The translations under genes were made by a program, and so were the position numbers. Positions 18,121-27,392 of a stretch of DNA of 46,200 bases are shown here, piece by piece; within the stretch, counting starts at the first letter, position 1, and the number at the start of each line of letters is the position of its first letter. The notes beneath the pieces were generated by a model. That model did not search any database. It was not told where the DNA came from and saw only the letters and a program-made list of their open reading frames with translations. Source of the stretch: Saprospiraceae bacterium. GTDB lineage: Bacteria > Bacteroidota > Bacteroidia > Chitinophagales > Saprospiraceae. The stretch spans positions 1 to 46,200 of the forward strand of contig JADKCC010000043.1 in NCBI GenBank assembly GCA_016714785.1, in the 5' to 3' direction.

Positions 18121-18828
18121 TCACTGTGCGCATTTCCCAGGAGCGCCGCCCCAAGGCCTTATCATTTCTGCTTTAAAGCTTGTTTCGCCAATCAATTTTC
18201 CATTTAGCTTTATCTGTGTACCTACTTGCATATCGAGGACTGGTGCTACAAAAGCGTCTGTAGTTTGAATGGTCCAAATTCCATTTTTCCAATCTCTCAT
18301 TGTGATGGTGTCATCATTGATCTCCATGATCTCTCCTGAAAGTGTACCTAAGGAAGGTTGACTCCAGATGGCAGTTTTTTTCTCTAGCAAACTTTGGTAT
18401 GATTCGATATTGGTTTCAAATTTATGTTCCAACCATCGTGCACCACCTGTCATAAAAAACATCGTTCCAATGACCATACTGATGCCTGTACTGAGTCGCA
18501 TCCATTTGCCAAATGAATATTTATACGCCCTGCCGGTATGCATCACACTGACGATGGATCCACCAAGAAATAAGATCAGTGTAGCCAACCACAAAATAGG
18601 AAGAAGTACTAAAATGGACTCTAGTTTGGAGTGTTTGAAATGTTGTAACATATCAAAACCATTGACAGATATGGCAAAAAGTATGATGGAAAACGATATG
18701 CTTCCCATGATTACAAAAAGTACATAACTTGCCCATTTAACCCATTCTTTATAAGTGAATGTCCACTGTGGATGTGGTTGGATATGATCATTTTTTATCT
18801 TATCGACTATTTTTTGTGCATTGTTCAT
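18121..18828 (-). CDS. Membrane protein paired with an ECF sigma factor
   Basis: ATG at 18828 (MNNAQKIVDKIKNDHIQPHP) is preferred because the longer frame to 18858 would overlap the sigma gene. The protein has about 235 residues: a cytoplasmic N-terminus of about 30 residues, three or four membrane helices (about 35-60, 75-100, 115-140), and a C-terminal small beta domain (SGEIMEINDDTITMRDWKNG, then GTQIKLNGKLIG) that resembles an OB-type fold. It starts 7 bp after the sigma gene ends. By position it may regulate the sigma factor. I do not recognise a named family. Confidence 0.72.
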   Translation of the reverse strand: MNNAQKIVDKIKNDHIQPHPQWTFTYKEWVKWASYVLFVIMGSISFSIILFAISVNGFDMLQHFKHSKLESILVLLPILWLATLILFLGGSIVSVMHTGRAYKYSFGKWMRLSTGISMVIGTMFFMTGGARWLEHKFETNIESYQSLLEKKTAIWSQPSLGTLSGEIMEINDDTITMRDWKNGIWTIQTTDAFVAPVLDMQVGTQIKLNGKLIGETSFKAEMIRPWGGAPGKCAQ

Positions 18829-18835
18829 ATTCGTA

Positions 18836-19432
18836 TTATTTAAATATGGAATTATCAAATTTACCTGATGCCAGATCTCTAAAAGACTTTTTAGCCCTAT
18901 TTATTCTAGTGGCGACGGTACCTTCGGGTATTTTTAGGATATCAGAGATCTCTTCGTAACTTTTGTCTTCCAGAAATTTCAGGACAAGGACTTCCCGATA
19001 TTCTAGTTTTAGCAGGGGAAGGATATCTTCTATGAGTTTGGATACAGCATCTACATCTTCATGATTTATGTCGTCGGCAGTGAGTAATGTTTTGATCTTG
19101 TCGTCATCTACACTTACTACTTTATCCTTGGAATAGGATGTTTTTTTACGCCAAAAGCTGATGGTTTCATTATGTACGATCCTGAAAATCCAACTTTCTA
19201 AAGTCAGTCGAGGATCGTATCCGTTCAGGTTTTTCCATATTTTGATGAATGCCTCTTGTAAGATATCTTCCGCCTCATCTTGATTGCTTTGTGATATTTT
19301 TTTGATATAACTCAGTAATCTAATTTCATATTTCAACACCAAACAGGCAAAATAATCCATATTGTCCAATGACAATCGGATCATTTCTCGATCAGTTAAA
19401 CCATTGCATCGTTCAGTTTTAAAATTGGACAT
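18836..19432 (-). CDS. ECF RNA polymerase sigma factor
   Basis: A 198-residue ECF sigma factor. Region 2 spans about residues 30-100 (DEAEDILQEAFIKIWKNLNG, then LESWIFRIVHNETISFWRKK). Region 4 spans about 135-190 (YREVLVLKFLEDKSYEEISD, then IPEGTVATRINRAKKSFRDL). It is followed by a membrane protein gene in the same direction. Confidence 0.93.
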   Translation of the reverse strand: MSNFKTERCNGLTDREMIRLSLDNMDYFACLVLKYEIRLLSYIKKISQSNQDEAEDILQEAFIKIWKNLNGYDPRLTLESWIFRIVHNETISFWRKKTSYSKDKVVSVDDDKIKTLLTADDINHEDVDAVSKLIEDILPLLKLEYREVLVLKFLEDKSYEEISDILKIPEGTVATRINRAKKSFRDLASGKFDNSIFK

Positions 19433-19859
19433 TTACTTAAAGTTGTACACCTATATAATGTATATACGCAACAAGGTAATGTTTCTTTCATTTTGGATGG
19501 AGTTTTAGGGGTATATTTTTCTTTAGAAATGTAAAATCTGCTACCATTTATTATTGGGATAATTAATTTGATTAACCATCAGTGTAATCGGTGGGAATCT
19601 TTAAGAGCAGACTTATTAACTTATTGAAATTCAATGCTTTCATGGTTTTTATTTTCTCTTTCACTTTACCACAGGTTTCTGCTTCGGTTATTCATATTTA
19701 GTACTTTCGGGACTGTTTATTAAGTTTTTGACTTTTCGGAGTAAACTCAAATTCAAAACTATATATTTCCCGATTCAACTCATTTTTTTTCCGCTTCAGT
19801 ATTTTTTAAAACAAAATTATTTTAAAGTTTTCTATCTTGCATCCGAATAATTTGAAATT
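19433..19859. other. 427-bp divergent intergenic region
   Basis: No coding frame. It holds the promoters of the minus-strand ECF sigma gene and of the plus-strand electron-transfer operon starting at 19860. TATCTTGC at about 19830 is a partial match to the Bacteroidota -7 element. No operator or hairpin stands out. Confidence 0.5.
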
Positions 19860-20726
19860 ATGACCCCGACTGTTCATAAGATATATCTTGCGACGCTTAC
19901 TTTGATAGTCGCTTTGGTTACCGTTTATCTTTTTTATAATGGATCGGATTACTATATTACCGAAATGGAAGAACGTTTTTATCACCCAGATCATGCACAT
20001 CTCAAGCCCAATGGATTGTATGGACACGGCCTTGGTATTATAGGCACATTACTCATTATCATAGGTGTTTTCGGATATATGGCGCGTAAAAGATTTAGAA
20101 TGCTTTCCCGAATAGGTGTGCTCAAACATTGGTTGGAATTTCATATATTTTTATGTACACTTGGGCCTATAATGGTTTTATTTCATACTGCTTTTAAATT
20201 CGGCGGTATCGTGTCAATCAGTTTCTGGAGTATGGTAGCTGTAGTGGCAAGTGGTGTCATTGGTAGGTTTATATATTTGCAAATACCTAGAACGATACAG
20301 GGTAGGGAGCTGAGTCTGCACGAAATACAAGAAATGAAAACCGTGACCAATGCTAATATTGGCGATCATTTAGTTGATACTGCAATCAATATTGGAGATT
20401 TGATCAAATCAACAGCCATAAAATCTCCTGATCAGTACAAAGGCTTTGGTGGGTTTTTTACTCAATATGTAGATGAATTTAGACACAAAAGTGCCATTAA
20501 GTCTAAACTGAAAACTGAAAATAAATCTCCTAAAGATGTCAATCTTATTATGCAACTTGTAAGTACTGAAATGGCCATCACACGTAAGATTCAGCGTTTG
20601 GTTACGATGCAAAAGCTTTTTAGATATTGGCATATTGCACACCTTCCATTTGCATTGATCATGTTGATTATTATGATCATCCATGTGGTAGTGACGGTTA
20701 CTTTTGGTTACACCTGGATATTTTGA
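19860..20726 (+). CDS. Membrane b-type cytochrome-like protein of an electron-transfer operon
   Basis: A 288-residue protein with about five membrane helices: 8-25, 55-72, 95-118 (LEFHIFLCTLGPIMVLFHTA), 124-142, and 262-284 (IAHLPFALIMLIIMIIHVVV). Paired histidines near helix ends (HWLEFH, LFHTAF, YWHIAH, IIHVVV) look like axial ligands for two b hemes, as in cytochrome b561/NarI-like subunits. A long cytoplasmic segment lies between helices four and five. Its stop shares one base with the ATG of the next gene (TGATG), so expression is coupled. It is the likely membrane link between the Fe-S/flavin protein and the 23-heme cytochrome. Confidence 0.8.
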   Translation: MTPTVHKIYLATLTLIVALVTVYLFYNGSDYYITEMEERFYHPDHAHLKPNGLYGHGLGIIGTLLIIIGVFGYMARKRFRMLSRIGVLKHWLEFHIFLCTLGPIMVLFHTAFKFGGIVSISFWSMVAVVASGVIGRFIYLQIPRTIQGRELSLHEIQEMKTVTNANIGDHLVDTAINIGDLIKSTAIKSPDQYKGFGGFFTQYVDEFRHKSAIKSKLKTENKSPKDVNLIMQLVSTEMAITRKIQRLVTMQKLFRYWHIAHLPFALIMLIIMIIHVVVTVTFGYTWIF

Positions 20727-22054
20727 TGATAATGGAAGAAATACTAATATATGGCATAGTTGGTTTTTTATGTACTTTGATTATTTACATTTATATTAGG
20801 AAACTAAAAAAAGAATCCAAAGATGTAGGTCAAAAAATAGAAATAGCCAAAGAAGCCGGCGTACACGAACCAGTCTCATTGTACCCTTACATAGATGAAG
20901 ATAATTGTATCAAAAGTGGCGCTTGTGTCATAGCTTGTCCAGAAAAAGAAATCATAGGCATCCGAAATGGCCGTGCTACTCTCATCAATGCATCCAGATG
21001 TATCGGACATGGTGCTTGTTTTCATGCTTGTCCTGTAGAAGCCATTTCTCTTAAGATCGGAACTGAAAAACGAGGCGTAGATTTGCCACATGTCAATCAA
21101 AACTTTGAGACCAATGTACAAGGAATGTTTATCGCAGGGGAGTTAGGTGGTATGGGATTGATCAAAAACAGTGTAGAACAAGGCAAACAAGCTGCTGAGT
21201 GTATCTTTGAGACAGTAGAGAAAGGTCATCGAGCAGACTATGATCTGGTCATCATTGGAGCTGGACCTGCAGGAATTTCTGCTTCTCTCCAAGCCAAAAA
21301 AATGGGTTTAAACGTAGTGACATTGGAACAATACACCTTAGGTGGCACTGTGTATAATTTTCCTAGGGCTAAAATAGTCATGACCTCACCTATGGATTTG
21401 CCAGGACATGGTAAAGTAAAACTTTTCCAAACTAGTAAAACAGAATTGCTGGAATTATGGCATGAAGCATTGGATAACAACAATATAAAAATAGTAGAAA
21501 ATGCCAAGGTGGAACAAATTGGCAAAAAGGACGGACAGTTTTTAATCACAACGCTTAGAGGAGAGACTTTCTTTACTCACAGAGTTTTGTTAGCGATAGG
21601 ACGTAGAGGTACACCTAGGAAACTGGACGTACCTGGTGAACAATTAGAAAAAGTGGCTTATAAATTGTTAGAACCAGAACTATTAACTGGTAAAAATATC
21701 ATGGTGGTCGGTGGTGGCGATTCAGCTATAGAAAGCGCATTATTATTGGCCGATGAGAATAATGTAATATTATCTTATAGAAGTGAAAAATTCAATAGAA
21801 TCAAACCACTCAATGCACAAAATATATCTAATGCCATGGATACAGGTAAGCTAAAAGTGATCTTCGAATCCAACGTCAAGGAAATAACCGAGAAACATGT
21901 TCATTTGACACTAAAAGATGGGTTAACACTCACTTTAGAAAATGATTTGGTTTATATATTTGCTGGTGGTGAATTGCCGACTCAGTTTTTGCAAAAAGCA
22001 GGGATTGAGATTTCTAAAAGATTCAATTACACTATGTTGTCACATAAAAAATAG
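20726..22054 (+). CDS. Fe-S and FAD/NAD(P)H-dependent oxidoreductase (thioredoxin-reductase-like)
   Basis: ATG at 20726 is preferred to the frame opening at 20627, since it overlaps the previous stop by one base and starts just before a membrane helix (about 4-22). Next come two ferredoxin-like motifs at about 57-68 and 83-94: CIKSGACVIACP and CIGHGACFHACP. Each lacks the second Cys of CxxCxxCxxxCP (Ser or His instead), so they may hold unusual or 3-Cys clusters. An FAD-binding Rossmann motif (VIIGAGPAGISASLQAKKMG, about 174) and an NAD(P)-binding one (MVVGGGDSAIESALLLA, about 325) follow. No redox CxxC of thioredoxin reductase is present. The probable job is to feed NAD(P)H electrons into the membrane b-heme protein upstream. 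Known relatives also show CxxHxxCxxxCP in the second motif. Confidence 0.87.
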   Translation: MIMEEILIYGIVGFLCTLIIYIYIRKLKKESKDVGQKIEIAKEAGVHEPVSLYPYIDEDNCIKSGACVIACPEKEIIGIRNGRATLINASRCIGHGACFHACPVEAISLKIGTEKRGVDLPHVNQNFETNVQGMFIAGELGGMGLIKNSVEQGKQAAECIFETVEKGHRADYDLVIIGAGPAGISASLQAKKMGLNVVTLEQYTLGGTVYNFPRAKIVMTSPMDLPGHGKVKLFQTSKTELLELWHEALDNNNIKIVENAKVEQIGKKDGQFLITTLRGETFFTHRVLLAIGRRGTPRKLDVPGEQLEKVAYKLLEPELLTGKNIMVVGGGDSAIESALLLADENNVILSYRSEKFNRIKPLNAQNISNAMDTGKLKVIFESNVKEITEKHVHLTLKDGLTLTLENDLVYIFAGGELPTQFLQKAGIEISKRFNYTMLSHKK

Positions 22055-22057
22055 TCA

Positions 22058-23902
22058 TTGCAAAACAGGTTAAAAAATATCGTCTTTACTTTCAGCTTGA
22101 CAATTTGCATTGTTTCATTTAATCTGATTGTATCTAAAGCCCAAATATCACCAGGCAAACTGACCAAAGCGCACGCATCTTTAGAAGGAATCAGCAATTG
22201 TACAGCTTGCCATGATTTAGGTGCTAAAATCTCAGAACAAAAGTGTTTAGACTGCCATAAACCTTTAAAAAATAGAATTGCCCAAAATAAAGGATATCAT
22301 GTATCCAAGGATGTAAAAGGCAAAGATTGTATCACTTGTCATAGCGAACATCATGGGGTAAAGTTTGAAATGATACGTTTTGACAAAAAGAAATTTAACC
22401 ATAACCTTACAGGATACGAACTCAAAGGTGCGCATAAAAAAGTGGACGATTGTGCCAAATGCCATGCAGATGACCACATTGCCGATTTCAAAATCAAACA
22501 AAATAATAATACATACCTAGGTTTAGATCCGAAGTGTATCTCTTGTCATGATGATTACCATCAAAAGACGATGGACAATGATTGTGCAAAATGCCATAAT
22601 TACGATAATTTCGCTCCAGCTACGCTTTTCAATCACAACAAAACAGACTTTCCTTTAACTGGTGGCCATGCCAATGTGGACTGTGCCAAATGTCATAAAG
22701 TGGAATTGAAAAATAGTAAAAAATTTCAACAGTTTGCCAATACACCATTTAAGAATTGCAATGCTTGCCATAAAGACCCACACCACGGCGAATTCGGTAC
22801 TGATTGTAAATCCTGTCATAGTGTCGAGTCTTTTAGCAAAATGAAATCTACCTCTGCTTTTAATCACAGTCTTACAGGTTTCAATCTAGAGGGCAAACAC
22901 AAAACCATAGATTGTAAAAAATGCCATGATAATCGACCAGGAACTAAAGACACCTATAAAGAATTTGCTGGGAATAAAGAGATCACTTGCCTTACCTGTC
23001 ACAAAGATGTACATGAAAATAAATTAGGCAAAGATTGTATCACTTGTCACAATCAACAATCATTTGGAATAAAAAATGTTCCAAATTCTTTTAATCATGC
23101 TTTGACTGGGTATGTTTTGGAAGGCAAACATATCGCTGTAGATTGTCGTAAATGTCATACCCAAACATATATGACTGAGCCTTTAGTACATGATGCATGT
23201 AAAAGTTGTCATCAAGACTACCATAAGGGTGATTTTGGATCTTTACCAGAAAATGATTGTATTTCTTGTCATAGTACTGCTGGTTTTGCAGGCAGTAGTT
23301 TCGATTTTGAGCGCCATGAAAAATCAGCATTTCCATTGAAAGGTTCGCATCAGGCCACACCGTGTTTTGATTGTCATAAGACAGATGGTAATCAATGGAA
23401 ATTTAGGAACATTGGTAGTCAGTGTATCGATTGCCATGACAATATCCACGCAGGTTTTATTGCTGAAAAGTTCATTCCCAAAAATGATTGTGCGTATTGT
23501 CATAATAATGATAATTGGGCCAAAATTCAGTTTGACCACCAATTGACAGATTTTGCATTGCAAGGCAAACACCAATCTACTTCATGCAGGTCGTGCCACT
23601 TTAAGACCACAGACCAAAAGGTCACCCAACAATTTACCAATCTAGACCATCAATGTGCTTCTTGCCACGAAAATAAACATGGCAATCAATTTGAAGAAAT
23701 GGGTGTCACCGATTGTAAACGATGCCATGGTTTTGAGAAATGGGATAGAAGCAATTTTAATCACGACAATACCCGATTTAAGCTCGAAGGCGCCCATGTT
23801 GCGGTAGATTGTAATAAGTGTCACCAACCAGAAGTCAAAGATGGTATTTCTACTATTTTGTATAAAAATAATAAATTGACGTGCACGGATTGTCATAAGT
23901 AG
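22058..23902 (+). CDS. 23-heme periplasmic cytochrome c
   Basis: A 614-residue secreted protein. A TTG start at 22058 leads into a signal peptide (about 1-29, ending SKAQ). By hand count there are 23 CxxCH motifs from about residue 48 to the C-terminal CTDCHK. Between them recur 'FNHxxTxFxLxGxH' segments whose extra His could be distal heme ligands, giving bis-His hemes. It starts 3 bp after the oxidoreductase, so the three genes form one operon. It would take electrons from the inner membrane and carry them across the periplasm. The repeat grammar (FNH, GxH, CxxCH) is shared with the cytochromes at 31202 and 39108. Confidence 0.93.
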   Translation: MQNRLKNIVFTFSLTICIVSFNLIVSKAQISPGKLTKAHASLEGISNCTACHDLGAKISEQKCLDCHKPLKNRIAQNKGYHVSKDVKGKDCITCHSEHHGVKFEMIRFDKKKFNHNLTGYELKGAHKKVDDCAKCHADDHIADFKIKQNNNTYLGLDPKCISCHDDYHQKTMDNDCAKCHNYDNFAPATLFNHNKTDFPLTGGHANVDCAKCHKVELKNSKKFQQFANTPFKNCNACHKDPHHGEFGTDCKSCHSVESFSKMKSTSAFNHSLTGFNLEGKHKTIDCKKCHDNRPGTKDTYKEFAGNKEITCLTCHKDVHENKLGKDCITCHNQQSFGIKNVPNSFNHALTGYVLEGKHIAVDCRKCHTQTYMTEPLVHDACKSCHQDYHKGDFGSLPENDCISCHSTAGFAGSSFDFERHEKSAFPLKGSHQATPCFDCHKTDGNQWKFRNIGSQCIDCHDNIHAGFIAEKFIPKNDCAYCHNNDNWAKIQFDHQLTDFALQGKHQSTSCRSCHFKTTDQKVTQQFTNLDHQCASCHENKHGNQFEEMGVTDCKRCHGFEKWDRSNFNHDNTRFKLEGAHVAVDCNKCHQPEVKDGISTILYKNNKLTCTDCHK

Positions 23903-24018
23903 AGAATTTAAATTCATCAATTCGATAAAAGGGTAGCACATTTAGAAGTAAATGAGTAATATAATATACGACTTTTAGCAAGATAAAACAATAACTCAAG
24001 CATAATTTAAAGCAAAAA

Positions 24019-24533
24019 ATGACATTAGAAACAGAAAACTTAAAGCTGCTTCCGTGTGATACAGAAATATTAAGAGCAGCCATAGAAGGAAATGAAATCC
24101 TTGCAAAAAAAATCAACGTTTCTATCCTAGAAGATTGGTCAGAATTTGGTATTGGTGTTTTCCAGTATTCGCTTGATAAAATTATTGAGAACAATGACGA
24201 AATCGGTTGGTGGACTTATTTTCCCATTCACAAAAAAGACAATAAACTAATAGGTAGTGGTGGATATAAAGGCAAACCAACACCAGAAGGAACAGTGGAA
24301 CTTGGATATGAAATTGCACCTAATTATCGTAACAGGGTCTTGCTACAGAAATGACAAAAGCATTGATCGAAAATGCACTTAAAGATATTAGAGTAAAAAA
24401 TATTATCGCTCATACACTTGGACATGAAAATCCATCAACTACCGTATTGCAAAAATGTGGGTTTGTGAAAATAAATGAACTGATCGACCCTGATGAAGGG
24501 CTAGTCTGGAAATGGGAACTAAAGATGCAATAG
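24019..24533 (+). CDS. GNAT-family N-acetyltransferase (one frameshift)
   Basis: Two frames (24019-24354 and 24351-24533, ATGA overlap) form one GNAT protein of the RimJ-like kind. It begins LETENLKLLPCDTE, has GSGGYKGKPTPEGTVELGYE in the core, then the acetyl-CoA loop and IIAHTLGHENPSTTVLQKCG, FVKI near the end. One missing G at GGG 24335-24337 breaks the acetyl-CoA loop: restoring it gives YRNRGLATEMTKALIENAL and 171 residues. The substrate is unknown. Confidence 0.85.
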
Positions 24534-24932
24534 ACTAACACAAATATTTTTTGGTTATATAGAGGACGTGCGATTAGTATTTACAATATAATGTGCTTAT
24601 TGCAGAAAAAATAAAGGGCTACAGTTATGGGCTTATGTAATCATAGTTTTCAATTTTTCTTGTTCCTTTGCATTTAGACATTCAAAGGTTTGAAGTAACG
24701 TACAATTTCTTTGGTCTTGGAGTCCGTTTAGCATTGATCACAAATCAATTTAGGACGGAAATGGAAAAAACTTTTTGAAGCCACTTCTGGATTATTCGGT
24801 TCTCTGAGAACTTTGATGTGCAATTTCCTTTCATGCCAAGATTAGCAGTCAGCTTAATATTTAAATCTATTTATCTTGTAACCAAATTCCCATTCTTTTC
24901 GTCAAATCAATCAACCAATCAATCATTCAATT
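24534..24932. other. 400-bp gene-free stretch
   Basis: No reliable coding frame, hairpin or repeat is seen. It marks the start of a patchwork region with lower gene density. Confidence 0.5.
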
Positions 24933-25778
24933 ATGAATCAATCAATCAAAAAAATCTTGTATTTCCCAATTACAAAAATATTTTTGGGAATAACTGTTTG
25001 CTTTTCTCTTTTTGTAGGGGTACAAAATTTTGTATCAAAACCAATATTTTATAGTATAATTGAAGACAAAAACATTGCCGATCCTTTAATCCATCTGGTT
25101 TCTTTTTTGGTGTTACTTTCAAGTTACTATTTTTTATTTCGCTGGTATGAAAAACGAGAAATTCAAGAACTTTCAATAAAATACTTACCTAAAGAAATGT
25201 TTGGAGGATTTGTAATTGGATTTTCTGCAATTTCATTATCTATTTTTATATTATATCTGTTGGGATATTATCATATTATTGACATACTTACAGATGATTA
25301 TTCCCTTAAATTATTCATGAAACTGGTTATTGCAGCGCTAATTGAAGATCTTTTTACTAGAGCTTTAGTATTACGCGAATTAGAAAACTGGTTAGGAACT
25401 AACATTGCAATTCTAATCATAATGGTAATTGAAACTTACCATATTTTTAATCCGAACACAACTTGGTTTAGCTTTTTTATGTCACTGTGTTGGGGATTTA
25501 CAATGTCAATGTTTTTTGTATATACTAAAAGAGTTTGGTTGCCTTTTTTCTTTCATTTAGGCTGGAATTTTGCGCAACCTTTTTATGGTTCAAACCTTAC
25601 AGGATTAGATGATATGGGCAGAATTATTCATTCCAAATTTGAAGGTCCAGTATTATTTACTGGCGGAGGACTTGGAATTGAAGATTCAATTATAACTGTT
25701 TTTATTTTACTTTCAATAGGTGTTTTTTTATATTATCGTTCTAATAAAGAAGGTAAAATAATCAAAAGAAAAATTTAA
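24933..25778 (+). CDS. CPBP-family intramembrane protein (Abi/CAAX protease-like, variant motif)
   Basis: A 281-residue protein with about eight membrane helices. It has the CPBP layout: motif 1 at about residues 134-142 is IEDLFTRAL (EDxxxR where most members have EExxxR), motif 2 is the His in ETYHIFNP (about 167), and motif 3 is FFHLGWNFAQ (HxxxN, about 206-215). CPBP proteins include prenyl-CAAX-type proteases, bacteriocin self-immunity proteins and membrane chaperones. The Asp substitution may keep metal-independent glutamate chemistry partly intact or abolish it; activity is uncertain. Translation starts at ATG 24933. Confidence 0.8.
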   Translation: MNQSIKKILYFPITKIFLGITVCFSLFVGVQNFVSKPIFYSIIEDKNIADPLIHLVSFLVLLSSYYFLFRWYEKREIQELSIKYLPKEMFGGFVIGFSAISLSIFILYLLGYYHIIDILTDDYSLKLFMKLVIAALIEDLFTRALVLRELENWLGTNIAILIIMVIETYHIFNPNTTWFSFFMSLCWGFTMSMFFVYTKRVWLPFFFHLGWNFAQPFYGSNLTGLDDMGRIIHSKFEGPVLFTGGGLGIEDSIITVFILLSIGVFLYYRSNKEGKIIKRKI

Positions 25779-25781
25779 GTT

Positions 25782-26143
25782 ATGAATTTAAAAAAAATGA
25801 GTTTTTAAAAGTTGATAAATATTTCTCACCAAGAATAATTGGAGAAGTAAACGACCAATTTATTAAAGTAGCCAAAATAAAAGGACAAGAAATTCCTTGG
25901 CATAATCACGAAAATGAAGACGAATTATTTTATATCGTTGAAGGTTCTTTGTTAATGGAAATTGAAAATCAGGAAAATTTCGTTATGCAAAAAGGGGATT
26001 TTTATGTTGTAAAAAAAGGAATCAATCACAGAGTTTCATCTAACGAAGAATGCTTAATTATGCTAATTGAATCAAAAACAACAGAACATACTGGAAAAGT
26101 TAAATCTCAAATTACAAAATCAATTGACGAGCAAAAATATTGA
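25782..26143 (+). CDS. Small cupin protein (frameshift near the start)
   Basis: A single cupin domain of about 120 residues. Metal-binding motif 1 is WHNHENEDELFYIVEG (HxHx4E) and motif 2 is GDFYVVKKGINHRV. The frame is closed just after ATG 25782 because of an A8 run at 25790-25797. Adding one A gives MNLKKNEFLKVDKYFSPRII and reaches the stop at 26143 (120 residues). Without it the first ATG of the open frame would be 25949, which cuts the metal site. The gene starts 3 bp after the CPBP gene stop, so the two are probably co-transcribed. No specific substrate can be inferred. Confidence 0.8.
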
Positions 26144-26389
26144 TAAAAAATACCAAATCTTTGAAGTGAGTGCAAAACCGAAAGTTTTGGCCTCCTTAAT
26201 CCGTAACAGCCGTAAAGCCTAGGAACGCCGTATACAATTAAAAGAACTGTTATGCCGTTATGAAAAAATGACAATTAAAAAGTCCCAGGTAATTCCCCGT
26301 TCGGCGTAGGTTGCATCTACGTCGCTGTGTTGCTATGGCTTTGCCATGATTCATGGTACTTTGCCATAAATTTTATATATCTGCGTGAT

Positions 26390-26452
26390 ATGAGTACAGG
26401 ATACCAAATAAATGATAAAGCTGGATCTTACTTCCTTACATTCCAAGTTGTA
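26390..26452 (+). pseudogene. Truncated N-terminus of a RAYT/IS200-like (Y1) transposase
   Basis: The frame from ATG 26390 reads MSTGYQINDKAGSYFLTFQV and then changes into IS21-end sequence (SGQTEPP). The opening is that of Bacteroidota REP-associated tyrosine transposases (typically 'MSxGYxIxxxxGxYFLTFxVV'). The HUH motif and catalytic Tyr are missing. The IS21-type element most likely inserted here and the rest was lost. Confidence 0.7.
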
Positions 26453-27390
26453 TATTCCGGTCAAACTGAACCACCTATTCCGGTCGAAACTGAACCACTT
26501 TGTTTTGTGATTTGATGTGGTTTAAAAAAAATAAAAACTAAGTACTAACCCATTACTTTTTCAGAGGTTACATCTTGAATCAGAGACAGGTTTTGCACAG
26601 GATCGCAGGGGCTAAATGCCCCAAGATCCTGAACTTTTTCGTCGGATGACTCTTTCGTCTTCGACAGGTTTTGCAGTGCAAAGGTAAATAAGTTCAGGTA
26701 TTAAAGTGATTTTAGTTTGTTGATTTTACGCATGGATTCTCCAGTCATTTCAATCCTGTGTGCCTGATGTATAATTCTATCCAATATTGCATCTGCAATG
26801 GTATTTTCGTTAATGTATTGATGCCACTCTGATACAGGTAGCTGGGACGTAATGATAGTTGCATATTTATTATGTCTGTCTTCTATAATTTGCAACAATG
26901 CCAGACGAGCCATTGTATCCAGGGGTGTGAGTCCCCAGTCATCGAGGATAAGCAGATTTTTATTTTCTAAGCGTTCCATTTCTTTGCGGAAGCCACCATC
27001 GAGCTTATCTGATTTAAGTTTACTGAGAAGTTTAGGTAAGGAGTAGTAAGCTACTTTTTTACCTTTTGTGCATGCCTGATAACCTATAGCGGAAGCCAGA
27101 TAGCTCTTGCCACACCCTGTAGCTCCAGTGATGATGATGTTTTCGCCGCGGTCAATAAAGGAACAATCTGCCACAGATGCTAGGAGTTCTTTAGTGATAT
27201 TTCTTTCGGGTGTGCAGATGATATCATTGAGAGTGGCCTGATATCTGAACTTTGCATTCTTGACGGCAGTGAGCATTTTACGATTGTTACGATATAAATA
27301 CTCGGCTTCAATGAGTTGTGCCAATATAATATCAGCGTCAGGATGTTGGTGTAATGGCAGGTCCATGATGGCTGCATAGCGATCTGCCAT
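26451..27390 (-). mobile_element. IS21-family insertion sequence remnant (istB end only)
   Basis: Near one end lie two copies of a 22-bp end-type repeat, ATTCCGGTCAAACTGAACCA (from 26454) and ATTCCGGTCGAAACTGAACC (from 26478), as in the multiple terminal repeats of IS21 elements. istB reads toward that end. The transposase gene istA is absent, and the other end is cut at 27391 where the palindrome-rich block begins. This is a dead fragment. Confidence 0.8.
26701..27390 (-). CDS. istB: IS21-like transposition helper ATPase IstB (5'-truncated)
   Basis: A 229-residue AAA+ ATPase of the DnaA/IstB type. It has Walker A GATGCGKSYLASAIG (about 89-103), Walker B LLILDDWGLTPLD (about 145-157), sensor ITSQLPVSEWH and the C-terminal RIIHQAHRIEMTGESMR. 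Family members normally have about 20 more residues before MADRY; here the coding sequence is cut off at 27391 by a different repeat. No istA is adjacent. The gene is part of an inactive element. Confidence 0.9.
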   Translation of the reverse strand: MADRYAAIMDLPLHQHPDADIILAQLIEAEYLYRNNRKMLTAVKNAKFRYQATLNDIICTPERNITKELLASVADCSFIDRGENIIITGATGCGKSYLASAIGYQACTKGKKVAYYSLPKLLSKLKSDKLDGGFRKEMERLENKNLLILDDWGLTPLDTMARLALLQIIEDRHNKYATIITSQLPVSEWHQYINENTIADAILDRIIHQAHRIEMTGESMRKINKLKSL

Positions 27391-27392
27391 AC

